DNA of 64,000 nucleotides from Spirodela intermedia (taxonomy: Eukaryota; Streptophyta; Magnoliopsida; Alismatales; Araceae): NCBI GenBank assembly GCA_902729315.2, contig LR746272.1, forward strand, positions 4,064,035-4,128,034, written 5' to 3'. Below, piece after piece: positions 47,641-60,465 of this stretch (positions within the stretch are counted from its first letter, which is position 1; every line of letters begins with the position of its first letter). The position numbers and the translations under genes are program-made. The notes under the pieces were generated by a model. That model was not told where the DNA came from, searched no databases, and saw only the letters and a list, made by a program, of their open reading frames with translations.

Positions 47641-48990
47641 CCCACTGAAATTACAAATCCTCATGAGATATTATACCTATATGAGTAATACACTCATAAA
47701 AGACCTTTGGTAACAGTCCCTTAGTAAGTGAATTTGTTACCATAGAGTTTGTCACAATATGTTTTATAGACATTAGGTCACTCTGAACTCTTTTCTTAAT
47801 AACTAAGCACTTGATGTCTATATATTTAGACTTTGTCAAACTCTTATTCTCATTAAAAACATAACGGTTGATTTATTGTCACAAAATAACTTTAGTGGTA
47901 TTTCAAATCCATCCATAATTCATAACCTTATGACAAAATTCTTCAACTAAATTCTATAATTAGATGTCTCATAGTATGTTATAAACTCTGTTGTCATAGT
48001 AGAAGCTATGAGTGTCTATTTAATACTTTTTCATGATATAGTTTCTCTAACTAGCAGATAGATATAGCCTGTAGTAGATTGTCTGCTATTAGTGCATCTA
48101 GTGAAATCAAAATTTGAATATCAAATGATCTCCAAATGATCTGATTTCCTATATATGAGCATATATTTCTTTATCTTTTGATTTCTTTTCAATGATCCAC
48201 ACAAGGGTTGCTTAAATCTCTATCTAGTACTCTAATTATGTACACAATATTCGGATGCATACATACTTGAGTATATATAAGGCTTCCTATGGCTGATACA
48301 TAAGGAATCTTCTACATCTCTTTAGCCTCATAATCATTCATAGGACATTGATTGAGACTAAATTTGTCTCCTTTAATAACAGGGATATCATAAGGTTTAC
48401 ATTCTTGCATACCAAATCTCACATGGACTTTCTCGATATAGTTCTTTTGTGACAACCCTAGGATATTTCGATACCGACCTCGATATATCTCAATGTCTAA
48501 TATAAAAGATCTTTCACTGAGATCTTTTAGTGTCACAAAATAAGCTTATATCATTATTGATAAGTAATATGCCATCGACATATAAAATCAGAAATATATT
48601 TTTACTCTCATTGAACTTATGACATATACATTCATCACCCATATTCATCTCAAAACTAGAGAATATGATAACTTGATGAAATTTGTGATACCATTGACGT
48701 GAAGCTTGTTTTAATCCATAGATAGACTTGTTTAATTTACATACTATTTTCTTTGAGTCTCTAGATACAAAGTTTTCTAGTTGCACCATATATATCATTT
48801 CATCAATGTCACCATTGAAAAATGTGGTCTTTACATCCATCTGATGGAGCTCAAGATCAAAATGAGCTGCTAGTGTCTTTATTATTCTAAAAGAGTCTTT
48901 TAATGAAACTGGAGACCAAGTCTCTATATAATCAATACCTTCTCTTTGAGTGAATCTCTTAGTGACAAGACAAACTTCATATCTTTTCAT
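47640..48990 (-). pseudogene. Ty1/copia pol relic, RT and RNase H part
   Basis: Starting at 48990 on the minus strand: KRFTQREGIDYIETWSPVS, then DLELHQMDVKTTFFNGDIDE, KSIYGLKQASRQWYHKF and LILYVDGILL. The RT active site is YVDG instead of YVDD, so the second catalytic aspartate is lost. Next come GLSQKNYIEKV.RFGM and GDKFSLNQCP (about 48330-48440). The RNase H end KSKYIDIKCLV and NSLTKGLLPKVF lies at 47680-47830. Several stops and frameshifts. Its missing N-side (integrase) lies at 57935-59130, separated by the Athila-type element. Confidence 0.9.
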
Positions 48991-48995
48991 ATTAC

Positions 48996-50286
48996 TAACT
49001 AAATATTTTTTATTACTGTAAAGAAAATTCAGTAAATTTATAATTTATAAATATTAAAAAATAAGTGAATTTAGAATAATTTAATTTTATATGGGTTTTT
49101 CAAGTCGAACACAAGGAAGATAAGAAATTAGTTAATTATATTTATAATTTCTAATTTATAGATTATTTTTTTAGATTTTTTAATTATGAAAGTTAATAAA
49201 GATAATTTTAAAAATAAGAGAGTAGGGATTATGATGTCACCTGACATCAACCCACAAAGAACACCCCCAAATTTGAGTCGCCAGAAATACATCAACACAT
49301 ATTTCTCAAAATCAAAGCCAAAATACTTAGAAATAAAGTTTGATTTGAAAAGAGAAATTATTTGTAACACGATGTAGAACTGAATAAAACTTTTTATAAA
49401 TTAAAAAGAAAGCAAAATCATGTAAAGATTCAAGTTTTACGAAAGAATGGAGGGAATGGTCGGTGATCAAATTTTCGTCTAAATTCGATTGATTTATGTA
49501 AGCACAGTGCACCGAATGGATTCCTACACAATCTCTAGTCAATGAATGATGATCCCAAAAACATTCACTTGCTAGAACTGGTTGATGACAGTGGTTCAAC
49601 TCCAAGCATGCCGCAATGTTTGGAGAAGGATCCTCAGAAGAAATTATTTGCCGTTTGTATCGAGCGAAGAATGGGACAAGTTCATGGATGAAGTTCAGCT
49701 TCTGTAGCAGCTGAATCAGGGAGAAGTTGACAAGAAATTCATTTTTTGTACCGGATAAGATGATATGGGTGAATCCGGCATTCCTCGCCACTAGAGGAGT
49801 GAGAAACTAATTGTGGAGAGTGATAGATTAATCAAAGATGTCCCATTCTTCGTTCTTCTAGCATTTTTCCATCTTCTTGTGCATTAATTATGTTGATTTC
49901 GTCAAATTATCTGCCATACTTGCTGTATTCATTACATCCATCATTGTTGCGGAAAACCTAAAAAAGGAAATTAGTCTTGTATTTTAATTTTATTATATTA
50001 TTATTATTATTTATCGTAATAAGCTCAAGAAAATTTAGGAAAATTTCTGAAATAAATGCAATTAACATAGAAGCATTTTGATAATAATATTCATCATTAG
50101 AAAAACCAATCAAACTATTTCATAGTCAATTTCGTCATGTAATTTCTAGAAATTAATAATATAACCATATAAATAAGTTTAATATCATTTATTCTAGATT
50201 AAAGGAATTTATAAATATTCCTGTAAAATTAAACAATAAATTATAAAATATTAAGAATTTTATCATGTAACTAATGAGAGTTATCA
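48996..50286 (-). repeat. 3' LTR of the Athila-type element
   Basis: Aligns end to end with 56660-57929. It contains the 16-base palindrome-like GATGTCACCTGACATC at 49233-49248 (central two bases changed from the partner). Next to it inside, the minus strand reads AAGGGGTG, the likely polypurine tract. Confidence 0.9.
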
Positions 50287-51189
50287 CACCCCTTGACTTA
50301 CCTCATTGCTAGTCCCTTAGCAATAATAATAAAGATGTAATTATTTTGTTGAATATAACTTTCTTAAATTTCATTCTAATGCTTTGATTTAAATGATGTG
50401 TTAAAAATGTTTCTTTTTATTAAAAAAAATCAATATTCTCTATTGAAAATTAGATCAAAACCATAATCAGAGATGTAAGAGTTTATATCTATTCATGAAT
50501 AAGATCCAATCATTTCACATATCATTTCATAATTCATAAATCTAAGTCCTCTTCTTCTTATTTTTAAAATTTCAGAATTCCTCATTACAAAATCTAAACC
50601 AAATTTCTATAAAATCTGTATATCTAAGGTTCATAAGATAAGAATTAAAAAGAAAATTAATCATTCATGTTCAAACTATCCCAAATAATCAGATTTTGGT
50701 TTCCTTCAATTCATGTTCCATTCATGATATGTGGAATTTCTTTCATCTATTCATGCTTGATATATTTTCCTACTTCTTATGGATACAATTTCTGATTTTC
50801 AGAAAAGAATAATAAATAAATTCTACAATTTCAAATGTTTCACAATTTTCACTCTCTACCCCCCTGACTAAAATCAGCATTGTCCCCAATGATGTAAAGA
50901 AGTCTAACCACTTAAATATTTGTAAAATTTTAGAAATCATATATATCAAACAAAGACAAAATCAGAAAATAAAAAATTAAATAGGTGAGGTTAGAGTGAT
51001 AGCACCTGCACTTCTTGATTCAATCATCTATTTTTATTTTTTTAGTAAAATTCAGATTTTTTGATCACTCATGTGCATCCCTTTTCTTGTGGAACTTTTT
51101 GCGGAATTTATTATAAAGTAAAATAAGAAGAGCAAAGAAATACTAAGTAAAAACTAAAAATAAGTAAAAGTATTTGTATACATGTTTTT

Positions 51190-52260
51190 ATTCTGGTTCT
51201 AATAACGATATAGATTCTTTGGCTCCTAATTTTTCATTCTCCAAATAAATCTTTAATCTTTGGCTATTTATCTGAAATTCTCTATGATCTATGGGATCTT
51301 TAATGAGAACAACACCATGATCATAAATTTTCTTCACAATATATGGACCTATCCATTTAGACTTCAATTTTTCTGGAAATAATTTGAGTTTAGAAACATA
51401 AAGCCATACTTTTTGGTTTGTTTCAAATTGCTTTCTTCTAATATATCTATCATTAAATTCTTTAGTGCGTGCTTTATAAATTTTGCTATTGTGATATGCC
51501 TCATTTCTAAGCTCTTCTAACTCTTCAACCTATAGTAATCTATTTTTTCCAGCCTCTTTCAAGTTCATATTAACTGTGTCAATGCTCATAATGCTCTATA
51601 TTCAATCTCTATGGGAAGATGACATAGTTTTCCATAGATTAACCTAAATGGAGACATTCCCAAAGGTGTTTTAAAAGTGGTTCGATAAGCCCACGAAGCA
51701 TCATCTAATTTTGTGAACCAATCTTTCCCATTCAGTCTCACAATTTTCTTTAAGATTCTTTTTATTTCTCTATTTGCTACTTCAACTTGTCCATTAGTTT
51801 GTGGATGGTAAGGAGTTGCAATTCTATGCTTCACACCATTTTTTCTTAATAATTCTCTAAATTGGCAGTGTGTAAAATGAGTTACTCCATCACTGATAAT
51901 AGCTTTGGGACAACCAAATCTAGAAAATATTTGACCATGAATAAATTTTATGACAATCATATGATCATTTTTTTTATGGCCTTTACCCACTTAGACATAA
52001 TATATAGCTAATAAAATAAATTCAAAACCAAATGAAAGTGAAAAGGGACCATGAAATCAATTCCCTAAACATCAAAATTTTGAACAATCAAAATAGGTTG
52101 TAAAGGCATCTCATCTTTCTTACCTATATTTTCAAATGATTGACATGAATGACATGTTTTACAAAAATAATGAGCATCCTTAAATAAAGAAGACCAAAAT
52201 ATCCACATTGTAAAAAATTTAAAGCAATCTTCTTTCCAGAGAAATGAACACCACAATTAG
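51190..52260 (-). pseudogene. Athila-type integrase relic
   Basis: The minus strand gives a CHSCQ finger end (about 52160), QNFDV before the core, then KKNDHMIVIKF and FSRFGCPKAIISDGVTHF (catalytic D), GVKHRIATPYHPQTNGQVEVANREIK (catalytic E) and WAYRTTFKTPLGMSPFRLIYGK.CHLP. These are the Athila/Tat-lineage forms of integrase. The 134-codon frame 51990-51586 is still open; both sides carry stops. Confidence 0.9.
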
Positions 52261-52299
52261 ATGCATGACACATTTCCAAGATATTAGATTGTTCATCAT

Positions 52300-53780
52300 T
52301 TGGTATGCATCATCTAAAAATTTGATCTAGCAATATTAAATCAAGTTCATTCTAAAAATATCTTTTGATTCGAGCAAAGAAATAATCACATTTAGATTTT
52401 TTCCAAAAGTTTGGTAACTAATTTGCTCGTCAGGGGATGAATCATGTAAAGGAATGATATCAGCCTCTAGAGTACTTAACCTTCACAAATAATCAGCTAC
52501 TACATTCTCAAAACCTTTTTTATCTTTAATTTCCAAATAAAATTCTTGAAGCAATAAAATCTATCTCAAGAGACATGGTTTAGTATTGTTTTTAATAAGA
52601 AGAAACTTAAGTGCAGCATGATCAGAATAAATAATAATTTAAGATTCTAGAATATAAGATCTAAATTTTTCTAATGCAAAGACAATTGCCAATAATTATT
52701 TTTTTGTGGTTATATAATTTAATTGAGCATCAGAAAAAAATTTACTTACATATGTTATTACCATAGATCTTCTATGAATTCTTTGCCTTGAGACAACCCC
52801 AATAGCTTGGTTAGATGCTTCACACATAATTTCAAATGGTAAAGACCAATTTGGAGACTATAAAATAAGTGCTTCAGTCAATATTTTCTTAATTAAATTG
52901 AATGCATGTAAACAAAAGTCATAAAAAATGAATGGTATATCTTTAGCTAAGAGGGAAGTAAGTGGTTTGACTATTTTTGAAAAATGTTTGATAAGTCTCT
53001 TATATAATCCAGCGTGACCTAAAAATGAACGAATTTGTTTAATAGAAGTTGGAGCTTGTAATTTAGAACTTCTATTCCTTTATCACTTACCACATGACCC
53101 AAGACCACTCCTTTTACCATAAAATGACTCTTTTCTCAACTCAAAATTAAATTCTTTTCTATGCATTTCTTAAGAGCCTTTTCTAAATTATGAAAGCATT
53201 CATCAAAGGAAGTCCCAAATACAGAAAAATCATCCATAAATACTTCTATACCATTTCCTATAATTTCTGAAAAACATAAAATCATGCAATCTTGAAAAGT
53301 AGCTGGGGCATTACAAAGACCAAAAGGCATCCTCTTAAAAGTAAAAGTACCAAAAGGACATGTAAATGTAGTATTTTCTTGATCATCTAAAGAAATAAAA
53401 ATCTAATTATAACCTGAATATTCATCCAAGAAACAAAAATATTTTTGATCTGCTAACTTTTATAAAATTTGATCTAAAAATGGTAAAGGAAAATGATATT
53501 TTTTAGTTTCTACATTTAACTTTCGATAATCAATGCAAACTCGCCAACTAATGGTTAATCTTGTTTTAAACTCTTCTCCTTTTTTATTTTTTATTACAGT
53601 CAATCCAGATTTTTTTGAAACCACTTGGATAAGGCTCACCCATTTGCTATCTAAAATTGGATAAATAAGATCAGCATCAAGCCATTTCACAATTTCATTC
53701 TATACTACCTCCATAATATTTGGATTTAATCTTCTTTGAGGTTGTCTACTAGGTTTAGCTCATTCTTATAAATAGATATG
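52300..53780 (-). pseudogene. Athila-type RT and RNase H relic
   Basis: RT blocks on the minus strand: LIYPI.DSKWVS..QVV.KKSG and WRVCIDYRKLN...K..FPLPF.DQ (53690-53460), then MPFGLCNAPATFQ and IEVFMDDFSVFG (53330-53136) with the FMDD catalytic pair intact. RNase H should follow at 52440-53000 but is too decayed to mark residues. Frames are interrupted by stops. Confidence 0.85.
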
Positions 53781-54263
53781 ATCTGTGCATATATCTGGAT
53801 TTATTCCCTTTAAATAAGATATCTCCAAACTATTTGCTTTTTACATTTCCTCAAAGTTCAAGTAGTCTCATTTCTTGATATTCCTCCAAATCTGTAGCAA
53901 TAATAATAGGAAATGATTGATCTTGTTCTAAGAATGCATATTTTAATTTATTACGTAATTCTTTAAGCTCTACTTTAGGATTATTTTGTTACTATGATTT
54001 TCCTTAAATCCAAAAAGTTCTTCTAATTTTTCTGTATTTTCAGCTTCTTCTAATACTCCTTCAAATTGCTCCTGAAATTCTTCAAAATCCCATGAATATT
54101 TAATTTCTTGATTGTCAAAAGTTTTCCGCACACAATCATCCACATCATCCATTTCATTCATTTCTTCAACTTCACAAGTTTGCATCAAATCTTTTTTATG
54201 TCACTCAATTTTTTTTGTACTTGCTAAATTTTCTGCTCTTTCAAAAAAATTAATTTCCACAAT

Positions 54264-54767
54264 TTAATCTCCACATTTGATTTTTGCTATTCCTGTTGGG
54301 ACATCAATATTTATTTGAGTAGTATTAAAAATTGATCTACCAAAAATAATAGGCATTTCACTAAATTTAGAATGTGAATTAATTTCTGAAACCACAAAAT
54401 CAGCAGGAAATGAACATCCTTTCATAGTTACAACTACATCTTCTAATATTCGTTTTGCATTTTTAATTGACAAAACTGCAAATTGAAGCACAATAGAGGA
54501 TGGTTTTAAATTAGAAACTTGAAAATATTAACAAACTAATGCAGGTAATAAATTAATACTAGCACCCAAACCTAACAATACATTCCTAAAAATATATCCA
54601 CCAATATTACAAGATATTAAAGGCGCACCTGGGTCCTTAAGCTTTTGTGGCATTTGATTCAGCAACATGGCACTTACATGAGTAAATAATTTTTCAGTTC
54701 TTGGTTCTCTCTTTGATTTGTAAAGTTCCTTCAAAATTTTTGCATACATTGGAATATCCTCCACCAC
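54264..54767 (-). pseudogene. Athila-type protease region relic
   Basis: Minus-strand frames give MLLNQMPQKLKDPGAPLISC, GYIFRNVLLGLGASINLLP (protease active site region; usual D.GASIN.MP has LGASIN here, so the catalytic Asp appears changed to Leu) and PIIFGRSIFNT..INID (usual PIILGRPFL.T...IDV). The order fits the end of gag-pro. Confidence 0.85.
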
Positions 54768-56510
54768 CTACAAAAGAGAAACTTTAATATAAACATCTTG
54801 AAAAAATTTACGTAAATTTTCATTGACATCTGATTTCTTTTTCTGCTTTGATTTCAGCACATCTAGAAAGGGGACAGTCTTGGATTTTGGTGAAAAAATC
54901 TCTACCATCTTCTTAAATTGTTGTAGTTGCTCTTGTTCTTCATCTTCCACAATCGTTGGCTCTTCATTCTCATGTGTTTTTTCCATCTCTTCACATATTT
55001 CAAGTTTTTTTTCTGCATTCTCTTTTTCTTCATATGGATTGTTGCGAATTTTTCCACTTCTCAATGTGGTGACCGCCTTAATTTGTTCATTTTGAGGTGC
55101 TTTATACTTGTTTCTCCAACTAGGTTCTCCTTGTTGAAATTCTTGTTGTTGACTATTTGGATTTGATAAGGTCTAACTTGAAAGTTGCCTTGGTTGACTT
55201 ATTTCTCTTTTTGTTGAATTTGTAACTATCCTTTGTTCCATTTGCATCATACTTTCTTGAAATTATTGTTGTTGCTGCTCGAACTTGTGTTGCATCTCTT
55301 GCTCAAAACTGATTTGATTTTGCATTATTTGACTCATCATTTGCTGCAACATGCTCATAGAATGATTAATTTGGCCATATGGAACATTAATGAATAAATT
55401 AGAGGAACTTGCATAGATCTAAATTTATTTTCAGTAGGTTTATTTTGGAAAAGTTGAGATTTCAAAACTACTGGATTTTGGATATTATTTGAATTTTTCC
55501 AAGAAAAATTTGGGTGATTTCTCCAATTAGGATTGTTCAACATGTGGACAATTTTCTTCATTATGTCTCTTATCTCCACATATTGAGCAAGCTGAATGTG
55601 ACACATGAGAAGAATTAAAATTATTGTTAGTCATGAAAATATCAAACTTTTCATATAAAGATTTCATATCATTCACTTGCTGTTTAATTTCTTTCAAACC
55701 AGATTTCAATTCTATATCCTCAAAATTTCTTATATCAATTATTTCTCCCATTCTAGATGAACTTCTATCATAATTAGATGCAAAGGCATATTCATTGAAT
55801 TTCAGTCATGTTTTCTAAAGCATTATATGCATCATCTTCACTTCAATTTAAAAATAGTCCTCCACATGCTCCATCTACCATTTGCTTAAAAGGGGGAAGT
55901 AATCCATCATAAAACATTTCAACTATTTGACTTTTAGGAATACCATGATGTGGACATTTCCTCATCAAGTCTTTCATTCTAGCCCATGCGTCATGAAAAA
56001 CTTCTCCTGAATTTTGTGAAAAATCTAAAATTGCCTTCCTCATGGTTTTGATTTTTCCTCTAGAATAAAATCAATTCAAAAAATCTTGCAATAATGTAGT
56101 TCATGTTCTATTGTTTGTATCTAAAGTAGAAAACTAATAACTACCTTCATCCTTAAGAGAAAATGAAAATAGAGTTAATCTCATAGAATCATCCACTTCC
56201 TTAGTGGTAGCACAAATTCTTTAAAATTCTCTAAGATGAGCATAAGGATCTTCATGTTGACGGCCATAAAAACTAGGTAACATTTGAAAGACACTAAGTT
56301 TAATTTCTTTAGTACAAACAGGGTTTTGCAACAGGACTTCACATGGATATGGGGTGAAATTATCTTTCAATAATCTAGGTTGTTGATTGGCCTTTTGAAG
56401 ATTTATATTTTAAGGATTCACATTTTTAAATTTTCTAGTAGAAGACTTTTTCTGTCTAAATTCAGAAAATTCTAACCTTGGGTTTAATGATCTCCTACCT
56501 AGCATGCACC
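54768..56510 (-). pseudogene. Athila-type gag relic
   Basis: Minus-strand pieces: ILDFSQNSGEVFHDAWARMKDLMRKCPHHGIP and FYDGLLPPFKQMVDGACGG (about 55843-56043) match the plant retrotransposon gag domain of this lineage; a CSICGDKRHNEENC zinc knuckle lies at about 55560-55600; and a charged Glu/Lys-rich linker lies at 54768-55064. Broken by stops and frameshifts. Confidence 0.85.
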
Positions 56511-56659
56511 ACACAAAAAAAAAAAGAAGCAAACAAACAATAAACTAATAAAATAATAAAATCTGAAAAGAAATAAATAAATACAAATATCATAATTTTT
56601 TAGAAATATCTATTTTTTATCTATCACAAGGATCATAAAAAAAGTAATTTTAAAAAAAA

Positions 56660-57929
56660 TCATTGAATATTTTCTGTCATTGTAAAGAAAATTCAGCAAA
56701 TTTATAATTTATAAATTCTAAAAAATAAGCCAATTTAGAATAATTTAATTTTATAGGGGTTTTTCAGTCGAACATAAGGAAGATAAGAAATTAGTTAATT
56801 ATATTTATAATTTCTAATTAAAAATTTTATTTTTTAGAATGTTTAATTATGAAAATTAATAAAGATAATATTAAAAATAAGAAAGTAGGGATTATGATGT
56901 CAGCTGACATCAACCCATAGAGAACACGCCCAAATTTGAGTTGCCAAAAATATGTCAACTTGTATTTCTCAAAATCAGAGCCAAAATACTTAGAAATAAA
57001 CTTTGATTTGAAAGGAGAAATTGTCCCTAACATAATGTAGAACTGAATAAAACTTTATATAAATTAAAAAGAAAGTAAAATCATGCAAAGATTCAAGTTT
57101 TACGAAAGAATGGGCAGAATGGTCGACAATCAAATTTCCACCCAAATTTGATCGATTTGTGCAAGCACGGTGCACCGAATAGACTCCTACACAATCTCTA
57201 GTCAATGAATGACGATCCCAACAACTCTCACTTGCTAGACCAAATTATGGTGATGGTTCAACTCTGAGCATGCCGCGGTGTTCGGAGAAGGATGTTCGGA
57301 ATAAATTCTTCGTTGTTTGTATCAGGTGAAGAATGGGATGAGTTCATGGATGAAGTTCAGCTTCTATAGTGGCTGAATCAGGGAGAAGTCAAGAAGAAAT
57401 CTATTTTTTGTATCTGATAGATGATTTGCGTGATTCTAGCATTCATCACCACTAGAGGAGAGAGAAAATGGTTGTGGAGAGCAATAGATTGATCGAAGAT
57501 GCCCAATTCTTACTCCTCCCAACATTTTTCCATCTTCTTGTGTGTTAATTCTGTCAATTTCATCGGATCAACTACTGTACTTGTTGCTGCATTCATTATG
57601 TCTGTCATTGATGCAGATAACCTAAAAAAATAAATTAGTCTCATATTTAAATTTTATTATTATATTATTATTATTTATCATAATAAGATCAAGAAACTTC
57701 AGGAAAAAATCATAAATAAATACAACTAACATAGAATTAGTTTGATAATAATATTAATCATTGGAAAAACCTATCAAAATATTTTATAGTCAATTTCATC
57801 ATGTAATTTCTAGAAATTGACAATATAATCATATAAATAAGTTTAATATCATTTATTTTAGATTAAAAAAATTATAAATATTTCTATAAAATTAAATAAT
57901 AAATTATAAGTAATTAATGAGAGTTATCA
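56660..57929 (-). repeat. 5' LTR of the Athila-type element
   Basis: Partner of 48996-50286. It contains a perfect 16-base palindrome GATGTCAGCTGACATC at 56896-56911. The inner flank has no obvious tRNA match, so the primer site is not identified. Confidence 0.9.
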
Positions 57930-57934
57930 ATTAT

Positions 57935-59130
57935 CTTTCGAATCCATTTTGGTTTTAAATATTCATTTACAACCAATAGGATTTGCACCTTCAAGTAATG
58001 ATCATCTTCCATCACTCTGATGTCATCCTCATATTCGAAAAAAATATGATATATTCATCTGAAATTGTATTCCTCCTCTCTTTAGTGGATCTTTTTAATG
58101 GCACTAATTATTGATTATGTTGAGTTTGTTGTGTTGAAGTGAGAGGCATGATAATATTATTTTGATCTGAAATTGCTTCTTGATCAATGTTTAGTCAAGA
58201 TAATGTCATCAAGACCATTGACAATACTAATAAAAGGAATATTTACATATTGTTCTTCAAAATCAATATCTTATCTCCCCCTGTAAACTCAATATCTTCA
58301 AAGAAACAAATATTTCTTGTCTCAAAAATAATCTTAGTAGTGAGATTATAAAACTTATACCTCCTACACCTTTCTAAGTGTTCAATAAAGTAAAAACTAA
58401 ATATTTTGGAGTTAAGTTTCCTTTTATTAGGTTTGTAAGGTCTTGCCTTCGACAAACAACTCCAAATGTGCACATGCTTTAGACTAGGCTTCTTGTTCGT
58501 CCAAAGCTCATAAAGAGTTTTAATAGTTGTCTTAGTGAGAACCTAATTAAGCAAATAGACTGTAGTCTTTAGTGCTCCTCTCCAAAGGTTATTTGATAAG
58601 ATAGATTGATTAATTCTACTCCTTACCATATCTATAAGTGTTCTACTTTGTCATTTAACAACACAATTCATGCTAGGAGATTTTGAAAAAGTATACTATG
58701 GGACGATACCACACTCCTCTACAAATTTAGTGAAAGGTTCTAGATGTTGCTCACCTAATCTATCATATCTACCGTAGTATTCACCATCACAATCTGATCT
58801 GATGGCCTTAATCAGTTTGTTGAGTTGATTCTCAACTTCAACCTTATATTTCTTAAATGCATTCAATAATTGAGACCTCATGAATAAGATATAAGTACCC
58901 AAATAGAGAATAATCATCAATGAATGTAATAAAATATTATTGATCATTCTAAGAGGCTATAAGAAATAGTCCACAAATATATATATGTATTAATTACAAG
59001 ACATCTGAAACTTGATTGACACATATTTTCATTATGTTTATTATTTTCTCCTTGATACATTTGACACGTGTCAAAATTCTTATAATCCAATGGGTCAAGA
59101 ATTTTATTAGACACAAGTTGAAGCATTTGT
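57935..59130 (-). pseudogene. Ty1/copia integrase relic (other half of the copia element)
   Basis: The minus strand shows integrase core pieces FKKYKVEVENQLNKLIKAIRSDCDGEY and FVEECGIVP (58947-58696), then RTLIDMVRS, then the C-terminal HIWSCLSKARPYKPNKRKL, FYFIEHLERCRRYKFYN and FFED.EF.GGDK (58473-58243), and finally a NPIGCK.IFKTKMDSKDN run ending at the Athila insertion. It continues directly into the RT part at 48990. Stops are frequent; the protease-gag side to the right is not recognisable. Confidence 0.85.
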
Positions 59131-60460
59131 GGTAAGAAATTTGTTCGTGGGTCATTTGAATCAATAGTTTGCTGAGGAACTGTTCGTGCGCAAGGGGGAG
59201 GCTACCAATCATTTGGTACCCGCATGAGTTCACAACAGTGTTGATGACCGACATGAGAATGCGGTTGGACCCAACAATTCTACTAATTCTACATAGGTGA
59301 GGTGGTCTTTTGATAGAATGAAATCGAGGGTCGTTGAAAGTCCCAAAATCAACTGATGAAAAAATATTTAGAATCACGACTTTACCAAATTAAAATATTA
59401 AAATAGGTAAGTACTATGGTAAGTTTGAGGTTGATCCACATGGAATGTGAATTAGGCATTCCTTAGTTACTATTTAATTTGATTGATAGATTTTAATTCA
59501 AACTAACACAATGGAGAGGCAATGGCAAATAGAAAGAATTTCACTGTCAAAAAGAGGGAAACGGAAGTTCAGCGATGTAGAAGATGATTAAAGGGAGGAA
59601 ACACTCACAAACAATTCGCAATACGAAGTTAACACCGTACCTCTATCTATTCAAACCTACGGAAGCTAGATTGTTGTTCACACTCAAACACATTGGACCT
59701 AGAGAAACTTACCTTGGGCCTCTATATTTCGTCAAGGCTAGGCAATTTCCTCTTCGAGTATGCTTCTCCGACGATCTTAGCTGTGAACCAAAGCTTAAAT
59801 CAACTTGAACATATCAAGATTGACGTGGAACCTCAATGTGGTTTCATTCAAGCCAACTAAATATTGGGACATTCAAAGTTAAGTTCTTTCGCCCCTAAAT
59901 GGCGGCTTAAATGCATAAGGGTTTACACGAGAGGATGGAAATACATGTGTCGGGTTGTGATTAAATGAAGGCATTTTTGTCTTTTTGGATGTGATAAGAT
60001 CATACAAGAGATAGCTTCTTCTCAAGTTAATCTGAAACATTGGATTTGAAAGTCTTGTCGTAGCCGTAGGATCTTCTTAAATGTTGAGATCCGCTGCACC
60101 CTTAGTAAGTATACTCTATCTACTGTTGATTGTGTGGACGTTCTCGACAGCTTTTGATCTCCTCATTTGATGATGCCACATGTCAACACTCCAGCCCTTG
60201 ATTTGTTGCCTCATCTCTAGATATCAGATCTCGTCTATTGAAACTTATATTGGCTTCCTAAAAACCATAAAAAGATATCAAAAATTCCTGAAATTCTTTC
60301 ATATTCATAGAAAATTAATTATGAGTGTAAAAATTCTCTAAAATATTAAACTTCATAAAATACCTAAAAAAATAATAAATGTTTATTTTAATATGATTAC
60401 ATACTATAATATAATATTTAAGCTCTTGAATAGAATAATTCTTACACCTTTCATGTCATA
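59131..60460. other. Unassigned stretch between copia relic and xylosidase 3' exon
   Basis: Moderately AT-rich, with a 74-codon frame at 59584 that matches nothing known. It should contain the right edge of the transposon nest and possibly the end of a xylosidase intron. The missing central third of the xylosidase gene is not here. Confidence 0.45.
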
Positions 60461-60465
60461 ATCAG

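Larger units (their letters stand above)
48996..57929 (-). mobile_element. Athila-type Ty3/gypsy element, both LTRs, inserted in the copia relic
   Basis: About 8.9 kb with LTRs of 1291 and 1270 bases in direct orientation; the minus-strand ends read TGATAACTCTCA...ATATTCAATGA in the 5' LTR. Flanks are ATTAC (48991-48995) and ATTAT (57930-57934), a 5-bp duplication with one change, and copia coding runs across the site (…DSKDN | MKRYEV…). The minus-strand internal order is gag, protease, RT, RNase H, integrase, then a long untranslated 3' part with the lineage mark ATTGGGGACAATGCTGATTTTAGTCAGGGGGG (about 50860-50892). Pol is broken by many stops, so this copy is dead. No env-like frame was found in 50287-51190. 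Confidence 0.9.

Noticed and set aside
46764-60460. Copia LTR pair at the two edges of the nest
   Set aside because: I compared 46764-47640 with 59131-60460 by eye and found no shared blocks.
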